This document shows, piece by piece, positions 7,463 to 15,011 of a stretch of 18,493 nucleotides of DNA. The notes under the pieces are model-generated. The model saw only the letters and a program-made list of their open reading frames with translations. It was not told the origin of the DNA and did no database searches. Position 1 is the stretch's first letter. Every line of letters begins with the position of its first letter. The position numbers and the translations under genes are program-made. Origin of the DNA: Chitinophagaceae bacterium (GTDB lineage Bacteria > Bacteroidota > Bacteroidia > Chitinophagales > Chitinophagaceae); contig CANKNL010000020.1 of the NCBI GenBank assembly GCA_947483345.1, positions 1 to 18,493 of the forward strand, in the 5' to 3' direction.

Positions 7463-8449
7463 TTAATTGAAAACCAGTTTTAAAACAGGCACAGGTTCTT
7501 TATCTTCCGTTTTGTTGAATTGGCTTAAATACAAAATCATTTCTTTGATATAGGAATAGACTTTATTATTCTTGTAGTCATAATACCAGTCCTGTACCAA
7601 TTGTGCATCGGTAAAGATATTTGGATCAATCGGGTCTTCATTTATACTGTACTTAATTATAGCTCCTTTGGAATCATATATGGGGGCAATCTTTGGTTCA
7701 TCATAAGTCAGGTTCGTAGTCAATTCTTCAGGCTTTAATATCCCTTTAGTGTAAACAGAAAATACTTTTATATTATTTTTAAGTATATAGGGCCAAAGGG
7801 TTTCCAGTAAATTTTTACCATACACTTCTTTTAGGTGATCTACTTCCAGCAGCGTATTAAGTTTCATCATTTTTTTAGTTTGCGATAAAAAATTGAGTTT
7901 ACTTGTATCACCTGGCTTACGGTTATAGGTGTAATTAAAGCAGCTTGTAAAATAAAAGCGTTCTCCAATATAATTTCCGGTCGACATAAAAACCGGCAGG
8001 GTAGGTGTTATAAAAGGAATATAAGTTTTTAATTTTCCGTTTTCGATGTACAATATCTGCGTGACTTCAGTAAGCTTAAAATTTGAACTGTCTTTTTTGG
8101 GAATGGCTCTTTTTTGCTTGACAACATGACCATCTGCATCCATTACAAAATCTGCATTATCACCATAAAAGGCATTATCTATTGCATTCCGTAAGGTGTA
8201 AGTAATTTGATTGGTGCCGCTTGTACGGCTTTCAATGGGTAATGATGCTTTAATTTCTTTTTTGTCCAACCTGTTTAAAAGCAGGTTATTTAAATCGGCC
8301 TTTGTAAAATTAATGGTATCACTGGCATAGGCTGCCCATTCAATTTTTTTGTTGTTTACAAACTTATCAAACGGTGTTGGCAGCGGTTTATTTTGTGCAA
8401 AGGAAATGTTGCCGGTTAAAAGAAGAACAGCAATCAGTTTACTTGTCAT
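7463..8449 (-). CDS. Secreted protein of unknown function, possible distant GldN/PorN relative
   Basis: A 328-residue protein with a signal peptide (1-19, ending NISFAQ) and no lipobox or later membrane segment, so probably periplasmic or secreted. I do not recognise the family with certainty. The segment at about 215-305 has the order seen in the type IX secretion ring protein GldN/PorN: an L-x-x-x-I-x-x-x-I-x-V-F/Y stretch, then 'EDPIDPNIFTDAQLVQDWYYD' split across 269-289, then a K-V-x-x-x-I strand. In GldN the matching part is a '(K/E)-x-W-Y-F-D' block followed by a strand. The resemblance is weak and made from memory. The N-terminal half (PFDKFVNNKKIEWAAY from about 26) also recalls the short-ligand-like start of GldN. 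It sits 51 bases after ppx and 99 before panB; neighbours give no hint. An unrelated lineage-specific protein is equally possible. Confidence 0.6.
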   Translation of the reverse strand: MTSKLIAVLLLTGNISFAQNKPLPTPFDKFVNNKKIEWAAYASDTINFTKADLNNLLLNRLDKKEIKASLPIESRTSGTNQITYTLRNAIDNAFYGDNADFVMDADGHVVKQKRAIPKKDSSNFKLTEVTQILYIENGKLKTYIPFITPTLPVFMSTGNYIGERFYFTSCFNYTYNRKPGDTSKLNFLSQTKKMMKLNTLLEVDHLKEVYGKNLLETLWPYILKNNIKVFSVYTKGILKPEELTTNLTYDEPKIAPIYDSKGAIIKYSINEDPIDPNIFTDAQLVQDWYYDYKNNKVYSYIKEMILYLSQFNKTEDKEPVPVLKLVFN

Positions 8450-8500
8450 GATGCTATGGGTTGATTACTTAAAGATATTATAAATGATGTTAAGGAAAGC

Positions 8501-9379
8501 TTATTTCAACTCATCCCACATGTGATGTATCAACCCATCAACCAGGCCAATTTTGGGAACATACATTTCATTGGCACCAGCCCAGCGCATGGCATTGGTA
8601 TAAATTTGTAAAGCCGGTACAATTACATCGGCACGGTCGGGGCGTAAATTATATAGTTTCATTCTGGTTTCTAAATCAACACTACTTAATTCCTTCTGAT
8701 AATCTTTCAATAGTTCCAGTGACAGGGGTTTGCCTTCTTTCCGCTTACTCATTGAAAAAACCTTGTTTATATTTCCTCCGCTTCCAATGGCCATTACTTC
8801 TTTTTGTTCTTTAGTAACCGTCTTAATGATCTCTTTCATCAGCTCCCAGGTTTTTTCATTTACCTGATTCTGTAATAAACGAATGGTACCAATATTAAAA
8901 GATTCTTTAAAATTAAGTATGCCGTTGCTAAAAAAGGAGAGTTCGGTACTGCCGCCACCAACATCAATATACATATAACTATGGTCCTTATCCAGTGTTT
9001 CGGCAATATGGTTTTCAAAAACCAGACCGGCTTCCATATCTCCACTAATGACTTCAATGGAAATGTCTGTTTCAAGTTTTACTTTCCTAATGATGTCTTG
9101 CGCATTTTTTGCATCACGCATGGCACTGGTGGCACAGGCCTTTACAAATTTAACGTCGTATACATTCAGTAAATGTTTAAAAGCCTTCAGGCTTTGTATC
9201 AGCATGCCGGTTTTTTGTTTGGAGATGTACCCGGTTTCAAATACTTCAAAGCCCAGTCTCAGCGGTACCCTGATTAAATTGAGTTTATTAAAAACAGGAT
9301 TATTTTTTACGTCGGTTGTAACTTCTGTAATTAAAAGTCTGGCTGCGTTACTTCCAATATCAATTGCGGCTAGTTTCAA
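8501..9379 (-). CDS. ppx: Ppx/GppA-family exopolyphosphatase (short form)
   Basis: A 292-residue ASKHA-fold phosphatase that hydrolyses terminal phosphates of polyphosphate, or pppGpp in GppA-type members; sequence alone does not separate the two. Motifs seen: AIDIGSNAARLLI (5-17, phosphate loop 1), CATSAMRDAKN (82-92), ISGDMEAGLVFE (111-122) with the catalytic acid at Glu116, DVGGGSTELSF (139-149, loop 2) and AIGSGGNINKVF (197-208). It is the short class, lacking the C-terminal HD-like domain of the roughly 510-residue E. coli PPX. The start is TTG at 9379: it places MKLAAIDIGSN exactly at the family's N-terminus, and no in-frame ATG occurs upstream before a stop. It follows ppk1 on the same strand across a 118-base spacer holding an octad repeat, supporting a polyphosphate role. 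Confidence 0.93.
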   Translation of the reverse strand: MKLAAIDIGSNAARLLITEVTTDVKNNPVFNKLNLIRVPLRLGFEVFETGYISKQKTGMLIQSLKAFKHLLNVYDVKFVKACATSAMRDAKNAQDIIRKVKLETDISIEVISGDMEAGLVFENHIAETLDKDHSYMYIDVGGGSTELSFFSNGILNFKESFNIGTIRLLQNQVNEKTWELMKEIIKTVTKEQKEVMAIGSGGNINKVFSMSKRKEGKPLSLELLKDYQKELSSVDLETRMKLYNLRPDRADVIVPALQIYTNAMRWAGANEMYVPKIGLVDGLIHHMWDELK

Positions 9380-9434
9380 TTTTGTTAAATGGTTATGACG
9401 ATTGTTAGGTGATGCGTTGATTAATACAAACGAA

Positions 9435-9497
9435 TTTACGAATTAACGTTTAAATGGATTAACTAATTAACGGGTTAACAAATTAACGGGTTAACAA
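9435..9497. repeat. Period-8 TTAACnnn repeat array in the ppk1-ppx spacer
   Basis: On the plus strand the core TTAA or a one-base variant recurs at exact 8-base steps at 9435 (TTTA), 9443, 9451 (TAAA), 9459, 9467, 9475, 9483 and 9491. Most cores are followed by C, giving units such as TTAACGGG, TTAACAAA, TTAACTAA. The unit pair TTAACAAA-TTAACGGG is nearly duplicated. The array ends directly at the ppk1 stop codon (9498-9500, minus strand). Units are partly self-complementary (GTTAAC), so local hairpins are possible. It fills about half of the 118-base spacer. I recall similar GTTAATTC-like strings in other Bacteroidota. Function unknown. Confidence 0.75.
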
Positions 9498-11561
9498 TTA
9501 AGAAGATTTACGGAACAGGTAATTATAAGTTTCTACCTGGCTGCGTATTTTTTTTGTGTTGCGGGGATTTACATATTGATTAGACAGGTCATTATCAAGT
9601 ATCCTCGCTTTCATATTGTCTTTCAGTTGAATTTGTAGAATATCTTTAATTTCCTGTTGTATGTTTTTTTCAAAAATGGGGCAGGCTACTTCAACGCGGT
9701 GATCAATATTTCGTACCATCCAGTCGGCTGATGAAATAAACGTTTTTTCTTTTCCGCCATTATGAAAGATCATGATCCTGGCATGTTCCAGATATTCATC
9801 AACAATGCTGATTGCCTGAACAGGAAATTTATTTTTTTTACTTTCGGCAGGTAAACAATATATCCCTCTGATAACAGTTTTTATTTCTACACCTGCTTTG
9901 GCGGCTTCATATAATTTGTCGATCAGCATCTCATCACTAAGTGAATTTAATTTCAAAGTAATAGCAGCCGGTTTTTTCAATTTTGCAATTTTAATTTCCC
10001 TGTTGATCAATTGCAGTAATTGTTTTCGCATACCGGTAGGACTAACCATTAACGTTTTACATTTTTTTAGTAACTGAATCCTGGTTTTGGGTTGTTCCAG
10101 ATAATTAAATATGCGGTTAACATCGGCCATAATATTCCGATCGCATGTAAGCAGGCAGGTATCACTGTATACCGCAGCCGTTTTTTCATTGAGGTTGCCG
10201 GTACTTACAAACCCATAATGTATGGTTCGGTTATTAACCCGTTTTTTTATTAAACAGATCTTGGCATGTACTTTTACATTGGGTACGCCCAATAAAACTT
10301 TAGCACCTGCATCTTCTAATTCTTCTTTCCATTCCAGGTTGGCTTCTTCATCAAACCTGGCACGCAGTTCCAAAACAACGGTCACCAGTTTGCCATTACG
10401 AACCGCATTGGTTAAGGCATTTATTATTTTAGACCGATCTGCCAGCCGGTAGCCCGTTAATTTAATACTCACTACTTCGGGGTCAATAGCGGCTTCACGA
10501 AGCAAGTCAATAACACTATCAAAGGCGTGATAGGGAAAATGTAAAAGCACATCTCTTTTTAAAACAACATTGGTAACGCTGTTCACATTTTTTAAAACCG
10601 GATGAATGAATGGTTTTTTACGAAGGCTTTTTTTATGAAATACCGATTCGGGAAAATTCATAAAGTCTACAAAATTGTGAATGCGCCCACCCGGTATCAG
10701 ATTATCTTTTTGCAATAAGCCCAGTCGGCGCACTAAATAGGTGAGTAGTGCCGGATCTATCGCTTTATCAAAAACAAAACGAACCGGTTTGCCCTTCTTC
10801 CGGTTCTTTAACCCTTTTTCAATTTTTTGAATAAGGGAGGTTGAGATGTCATTGTCAATATCAATTTCGGCATCACGGGTAACTTTAATGATATGGGCCG
10901 AAAAAGTATCATATCCGAAAAAGGAAAAAATATGAGGGAGGCAAAAACGAATGATATCTTCCAGTAAAATAATATGTGAATCTGCATTTTTGGATGGTAG
11001 AATGATAAACCTGGATAACCGCCTTGTAGGCACAGAAACCAGGGCAAATTTTTGGGGTATCGATTTGTCTTTTTTAGAAAGCTTACAAGCCAGATAAATC
11101 GACTTATCATTAAGTACTGGAAAATTCTGGATACTTTCAATCATCAACGGAATGATGTTGTTTCGTATTTCATCATTAAAATAATCCAGAACAAAAGCCT
11201 GCTGTGCTTTGTTTAACTGGGTTTCGTTGAGCAGGTAAATCCTTTCTTTTTTAAGCTCCCTTAAAATTTCATTCCAGATACGCTCAAATTCTTTTTGTTG
11301 TTCAACTACAATGTCCTGTATCTCCTCAATAATGGCATCGGGCGTATGTTCCAGATGCATTTTTGATTTTTTTCCAAATTCAACCATGCGTTTCAGGGCT
11401 GCCACCCGTACCCTGAAAAATTCATCCAGGTTATTGGAAAATATGCCCAGGAACCGGATGCGTTCTCTTAATGGAACCGTTTCATCAGCGGCTTCCTGTA
11501 AAACACGGTCATTGAATGACAGCCAGCTAATATCCCTGAATATGATCTTTCTTTTTTGCAA
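9498..11561 (-). CDS. ppk1: Polyphosphate kinase 1
   Basis: A 687-residue enzyme that polymerises the gamma-phosphate of ATP into inorganic polyphosphate, reversibly, usually at the membrane. The N-terminal domain starts with RDISWLSFNDRVLQEAAD (9-26) and FSNNLDEFFRVRVA (41-54). The head domain follows, then two phospholipase-D-like C-terminal domains. The two key histidines are present: His432 in VKVHAKICLI (the phosphohistidine, matching E. coli His435) and His593 in LEHARIMIFHNGG (matching His592). FVSTGNLNEKTA (451-462) and SSADWMVRNIDHRVE (610-624) are also typical. Length is normal (E. coli 688). The start is TTG 11561. The codon immediately upstream in frame is TGA and the next Met is far inside the conserved domain, so TTG is the only workable start. 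It is transcribed ahead of ppx. A 100-base gap separates it from rfaE2 upstream, with no promoter match found there. Confidence 0.97.
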   Translation of the reverse strand: MQKRKIIFRDISWLSFNDRVLQEAADETVPLRERIRFLGIFSNNLDEFFRVRVAALKRMVEFGKKSKMHLEHTPDAIIEEIQDIVVEQQKEFERIWNEILRELKKERIYLLNETQLNKAQQAFVLDYFNDEIRNNIIPLMIESIQNFPVLNDKSIYLACKLSKKDKSIPQKFALVSVPTRRLSRFIILPSKNADSHIILLEDIIRFCLPHIFSFFGYDTFSAHIIKVTRDAEIDIDNDISTSLIQKIEKGLKNRKKGKPVRFVFDKAIDPALLTYLVRRLGLLQKDNLIPGGRIHNFVDFMNFPESVFHKKSLRKKPFIHPVLKNVNSVTNVVLKRDVLLHFPYHAFDSVIDLLREAAIDPEVVSIKLTGYRLADRSKIINALTNAVRNGKLVTVVLELRARFDEEANLEWKEELEDAGAKVLLGVPNVKVHAKICLIKKRVNNRTIHYGFVSTGNLNEKTAAVYSDTCLLTCDRNIMADVNRIFNYLEQPKTRIQLLKKCKTLMVSPTGMRKQLLQLINREIKIAKLKKPAAITLKLNSLSDEMLIDKLYEAAKAGVEIKTVIRGIYCLPAESKKNKFPVQAISIVDEYLEHARIMIFHNGGKEKTFISSADWMVRNIDHRVEVACPIFEKNIQQEIKDILQIQLKDNMKARILDNDLSNQYVNPRNTKKIRSQVETYNYLFRKSS

Positions 11562-11661
11562 TCAGATCTGCTTTTAAATATTGAAGTGACGCGAAATTAA
11601 GATTCGCTTTTTAAAAGGCGTTAAAAGCCATATTAAGTTTATGTGAAAATTAAGGACATGT

Positions 11662-12156
11662 TTATTTATTCCCTCTCATTTTTTCTATGATACCGGTTGT
11701 TGAAAATCCTTCCAGTATCGGCACTATCTTTACTTCGCCCCCATTAGCCTGTACGTCTTTGGCACCAACAATCTCATCGATTGTATAATCGCCTCCTTTT
11801 ACCAACACATCGGGTAAAAGGGTCCTTATTAAGTTTAAAGGGGTATCTTCTTCAAATAAAATGACCGCATCAACCATCACCAGTGAGGCCATTAAAAGTG
11901 ATCTTGACGCTTCATTATTAATCGGGCGGCTGTCGCCTTTTAATCTTTTAACAGAAGCATCTGAATTAAGTGCCACAATTAAAATATGACCATAAAGTGC
12001 CGCTTCGCCTAAAGATGCAATATGGCCCTCATGCAAAATATCGAAAACCCCGTTTGTAAAAACAATTTTTTTATTCTGTAACCGCCAGCGATTAAGTTGA
12101 TGTATTAATTCGTTTAGGGTAAATATTTTATGAGGGATGCTGCTGACTGATTTCAT
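11662..12156 (-). CDS. rfaE2: D-glycero-beta-D-manno-heptose 1-phosphate adenylyltransferase (RfaE domain II)
   Basis: A 164-residue cytidylyltransferase-like enzyme that adenylates heptose 1-phosphate in ADP-heptose synthesis for the LPS inner core. It corresponds to the C-terminal half of E. coli HldE. Motifs: the HxGH nucleotide site in FTNGVFDILHEGH (33-45), NSDASVKRLKG (64-74), FEEDTP (101-106), VKGGDYTIDEIVGAK (119-133) and the closing FSTTGIIEKM (151-160). It is a stand-alone domain, so a separate kinase (HldA type) is expected elsewhere in the genome. The ATG at 12156 lies inside the end of the upstream flippase-like gene, a 29-base overlap. It leaves about 30 residues before the catalytic domain, as I recall from Bacteroidota homologues. 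The overlap suggests translational coupling. Confidence 0.93.
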   Translation of the reverse strand: MKSVSSIPHKIFTLNELIHQLNRWRLQNKKIVFTNGVFDILHEGHIASLGEAALYGHILIVALNSDASVKRLKGDSRPINNEASRSLLMASLVMVDAVILFEEDTPLNLIRTLLPDVLVKGGDYTIDEIVGAKDVQANGGEVKIVPILEGFSTTGIIEKMRGNK

Positions 12157-13153
12157 TTTTAGATTTATTTAGATAAGGTAATACAAGCAAACAGATAAAA
12201 CCCACAATTAAAATTAAAAAAAATTGTGCCGACCACTGGAGCCAGCCACTGGCTGTTCCAAAGCTTTCAGGAATGCTATATAATGTCATGGCTTCCATGA
12301 TAAAAACCGGGTACAACCCAATACCTCCGGGTGTAATCATGGTCGCTATAGAACCAAATGCCAATACCGGAAAAGTAGATAAAACCGGTAAAACACTGGT
12401 TTCCTTAATGGCATGAAAACCAAGGTAGGTACCGGCCATATAACAGGTCCATATAAATACGCTGTGAAAAATAAACTGGCGTTTATTCTTTAGATTTTTT
12501 ACACTCTGTAAACCCAGGACAATACCCTTGAGGATATTTTTAATTTTCAGTACCATTTTGATGTGGTGAAATCTTTTAAAAATAATTTTTACCAAAAAGA
12601 AGATAACCAAAATTAACAATAAGATGAGTGCAATCTGTATCGCTAATGTGCCCGTAGTTTTTGCCAGAAAATATTTTTCAAAGAATTGTTTAGTATATAC
12701 ACCTACTACATCGGCCTGTGTTAATAATGAAATAAGAATGATGATAAAAAATGACATGAGGTCCACGGCTCTTTCAATCAGGATGGTGCCTACTAATTTA
12801 TCGGGAGGCACTTTTTCATATTTCCCCAATATGGTGCATTTCAATACTTCGCCCAGTCGGGGAAAAGCAAAATTGGCAAGATATCCAATCATTACAGCAC
12901 AAAAAGTATTACTTAATTTTGGTTTGTAATGCATGGATTCCATTAAAATCTTCCAGCGCATGGCACGGCTTAAATGGCTTGCCAATAAAATAAAAAAAAC
13001 AGGGATCAGCAGATAATAATTCGCCTGATTTAAAGAGTTGATAAATTCAAAATAATCAGATTCAGATAATTTATGAATACTCCACCAAACTAAAAATATG
13101 CCCAAGCCTAAAAAGATCAGGTATTGCAATATGGCGTATAAGCGTTTATGCAT
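12128..13153 (-). CDS. Lysylphosphatidylglycerol synthase TM-region / flippase-like integral membrane protein
   Basis: A 341-residue polytopic inner-membrane protein of the LPG_synthase_TM (UPF0104/YbhN-like) family, with about eight hydrophobic segments: roughly 7-25, 45-63, 86-100, 125-145, 168-192, 228-247, 255-285 and 300-330. Family signs include S-R-A-x-R-W (62-67), the GYLANFAFPRLGEVLKC stretch (90-106) and ITPGGIGLYP (277-286). Relatives include the lipid-flipping domain of MprF and glycosyltransferase-associated membrane proteins, but there is no aminoacyl-transferase domain, so it is not MprF itself. Its 3' end overlaps rfaE2 by 29 bases, which hints at an envelope or LPS-related role; that is inference. 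ATG start at 13153, 64 bases after panC. Confidence 0.85.
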   Translation of the reverse strand: MHKRLYAILQYLIFLGLGIFLVWWSIHKLSESDYFEFINSLNQANYYLLIPVFFILLASHLSRAMRWKILMESMHYKPKLSNTFCAVMIGYLANFAFPRLGEVLKCTILGKYEKVPPDKLVGTILIERAVDLMSFFIIILISLLTQADVVGVYTKQFFEKYFLAKTTGTLAIQIALILLLILVIFFLVKIIFKRFHHIKMVLKIKNILKGIVLGLQSVKNLKNKRQFIFHSVFIWTCYMAGTYLGFHAIKETSVLPVLSTFPVLAFGSIATMITPGGIGLYPVFIMEAMTLYSIPESFGTASGWLQWSAQFFLILIVGFICLLVLPYLNKSKNEISQQHPS

Positions 13154-13217
13154 AATCGGTTACAAATTACGACGGGAATAACTGTTATGCTAAAATGTTT
13201 TTTTTATCCCGAAGGTT

Positions 13218-14060
13218 TTATAAAAGCATATTATCAATTAACCGCACATTATCTATACTTGCCGCAACTAAGGCCAGTGTTTTTGTATGGCCATCCCACT
13301 GATCAATAATGTTTAGATCACTGGCCCGGGCAATGTCTAAATAATCAACTTTAAAGCCAGCCTTGGTCAGGTTTTTTATCGCCGTTTGTTTTAGTGTATT
13401 GATATCGCCTGGAGTCAGGTTGGTTTTTAAAAAATACAGGGTTTCAGCTATTTTTAAAGCCTGTTTTCTGTAAGGCTCTGTTAAACGGATGTTCCTGCTG
13501 CTCATGGCTAGTCCGTCGGTTTCTCTAAGTGTTGGGCAGATATTGATCCTTGATTGAATATGCTCCAGTTCAATTAATTTTTTTATGACCATACATTGCT
13601 GATAATCTTTTTGCCCCAGGTATAACTGGTCGGCTTGTATGATGCTCAAGAGGCGGTGTACTACCTGGCAAACCCCCTGAAAATGTCCCGGCCTGTATTG
13701 CCCTTCCAAAACAGTTTCAATATAACCAAGCTCATATTTTTTGGTATGTAAAAGTCCATCGGGATATATTTCTGAAACAGAGGGTAGAAACACAATATCG
13801 CAGCCTGCTTTCTCTAAATGGTCAATATCTTTTTCCAAACTGGAAGGATAATTATTAAAATCGGTCGTGTCATTAAATTGAGTGGGATTAACAAAAATGC
13901 TGCAAACCGTGTAGGTATTCATTTTTTTTGATTCATTCAATAAGGAGAGGTGTCCCCGGTGCAAGGCGCCCATGGTAGGTACAAAACCAATAAGCCCTCC
14001 TTTTTCTTTAAGATTAACAAGGTGGTTTGTGATGTCAATAGCCCGCTTAAATAGTATCAT
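13218..14060 (-). CDS. panC: Pantothenate synthetase (pantoate-beta-alanine ligase)
   Basis: A 280-residue cytoplasmic ligase that joins pantoate and beta-alanine using ATP through a pantoyl-adenylate, the last step of pantothenate synthesis. Motifs: FVPTMGALHRGHLSLL (26-41) with the nucleotide-binding His34 and His37, FVNPTQF (56-62), GQYRPGHFQGVCQVVHRLL (120-138), LGQKDYQQ (148-155, with Lys151) and the KMSKS-like AMSSRN (185-190). Length is typical (E. coli 283). ATG start at 14060. It heads the ten-gene minus-strand run and is divergent from the GT5-like gene across 106 bases. No clear -7 box for panC was found in that spacer. Confidence 0.97.
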   Translation of the reverse strand: MILFKRAIDITNHLVNLKEKGGLIGFVPTMGALHRGHLSLLNESKKMNTYTVCSIFVNPTQFNDTTDFNNYPSSLEKDIDHLEKAGCDIVFLPSVSEIYPDGLLHTKKYELGYIETVLEGQYRPGHFQGVCQVVHRLLSIIQADQLYLGQKDYQQCMVIKKLIELEHIQSRINICPTLRETDGLAMSSRNIRLTEPYRKQALKIAETLYFLKTNLTPGDINTLKQTAIKNLTKAGFKVDYLDIARASDLNIIDQWDGHTKTLALVAASIDNVRLIDNMLL

Positions 14061-14115
14061 ATCAGATTAAATTAGCATTCAAATGTCTGTCTATTCTCAA
14101 TTTCCCGAATAAATA

Positions 14116-14162
14116 ACGTAGTTTTGCACTCCGTTAAAACAACTATCAGCAACAAACTACGT
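14116..14162. promoter_or_regulatory. -7 box of the GT5-like gene embedded in a 9-bp inverted repeat
   Basis: TAGTTTTG at 14119-14126 matches the Bacteroidota -7 consensus TAnnTTTG, about 40 bases before the ATG at 14167. No good TTTG lies at the proper -33 distance. The arms ACGTAGTTT (14116-14124) and AAACTACGT (14154-14162) are perfect reverse complements separated by 29 bases. The left arm covers the -7 box and the right arm lies in the predicted leader just before the start codon. It could be an operator pair or chance. Confidence 0.4.
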
Positions 14163-14166
14163 GTAA

Positions 14167-14979
14167 ATGAGTACAAAGAAAAGAATTTTATTTATTGCAA
14201 ATGAAATGTCACCTTATCTTGAATTGACAGATTTTGCAGAGATGGTAAACAAACTAGCGGTAAAATCTAACGATACCGGAATGGAAGTGCGTTGTATCAT
14301 GCCCAGATTTGGGGTGATTAATGAAAGACGGCACCGTTTGCATGAGGTGGTGAGGTTATCCGGTATAAATGTAACAATCGACAATGATGATTACCCGCTG
14401 ATTATAAAAGTGGCATCACTGCCCAATGCGAGGCTGCAGATCTATTTTTTAGACAATGACGATTATTTTAAAAGAAAATCAATTTTTACTGATGAAAAAG
14501 AAAATTGGTTTGATGATAATGGCTTAAGAACGGTTTTATTTTGTAAAGGGGCACTGGAAACGGTAAAAAAATTCGGCTGGCCTCCCGATATCATTCATTG
14601 TAGCGGCTGGATGACCGGCCTGATTCCCATGTTCATCAAACATGCCTACAAAAAGGAACCTGTTTTTAGTAACAGTAAAATTGTATATACCATTGGTCAA
14701 AATACATTTAAAGAAAAGCTGGAAAAGGATTTTTTGAAGATGGTCACCATCAATGATTATGTGACCAAAAAAGAATTGGAACCTTTTAAAGATTTAAATA
14801 ATTTCTCCATGTTTAATGGAGGTGCCACCTATGCCGATGCCATTACATTTGGTGCTGAAAAAGTAGACAAGAAATTAGCTGAGCAGTTTGCCAAGGTAAA
14901 AGGTAAAAAAATTCTGAAATATGATGCGGCCAGTGATTTAACAGACTATTTGCAATTGTATGCCGACCTTGCAAAGTAG
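14167..14979 (+). CDS. Glycogen/starch synthase N-terminal (GT5) domain protein, probably non-catalytic
   Basis: A 270-residue protein alignable to the N-terminal lobe of GlgA: KRILFIANEMSPYLE at the start, a beta-hairpin region with IYFLDNDDYF (92-101), NGLRTVLFCKGALE (118-131), PDIIHCSGWMTGL (140-152) and FSMFNGGATYADAIT (203-217), which matches the end of the GlgA donor lobe. The C-terminal GT-B lobe is absent and the gene ends cleanly, so this is a stand-alone form rather than a fresh truncation. Key motifs are changed: the KTGGLAD substrate loop is LELTDFAEM (18-26), the D-W-H/Q after H-A/C is S-G-W (146-148), and the THN-x-x-YQG loop is TIGQNTF (175-181). I expect no glycogen synthase activity; a binding or regulatory role is inference. 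Databases usually label such proteins glycogen/starch synthase. It lies 32 bases upstream of the DUF4270 gene, likely one operon. Confidence 0.8.
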   Translation: MSTKKRILFIANEMSPYLELTDFAEMVNKLAVKSNDTGMEVRCIMPRFGVINERRHRLHEVVRLSGINVTIDNDDYPLIIKVASLPNARLQIYFLDNDDYFKRKSIFTDEKENWFDDNGLRTVLFCKGALETVKKFGWPPDIIHCSGWMTGLIPMFIKHAYKKEPVFSNSKIVYTIGQNTFKEKLEKDFLKMVTINDYVTKKELEPFKDLNNFSMFNGGATYADAITFGAEKVDKKLAEQFAKVKGKKILKYDAASDLTDYLQLYADLAK

Positions 14980-15011
14980 AAAATCTAACCGCATTTCATA
15001 AAATTATTATT

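Noticed and set aside
9435..9497. CRISPR-like or tandem direct repeat array
   Set aside because: Units of 8 bases with 3-base variable tails are far too short for CRISPR repeats and spacers; no cas genes are in the window.
11555..11570. Frameshift or sequencing error at the ppk1 start (TGA followed by TTG)
   Set aside because: The N-terminal family block begins a few residues after the TTG at the expected distance, so a genuine TTG start explains the data without an error.
11585..11625. GCGAA...TTCGC hairpin followed by a T run as a terminator
   Set aside because: The T run follows on the plus strand, where no gene ends; on the minus strand, where rfaE2 ends, it has no U tract.
6548..14060. 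A pantothenate operon linking panB and panC
   Set aside because: Same strand, but about 6 kb and six unrelated genes lie between them; no panD or panE is present, so no dedicated operon is supported.
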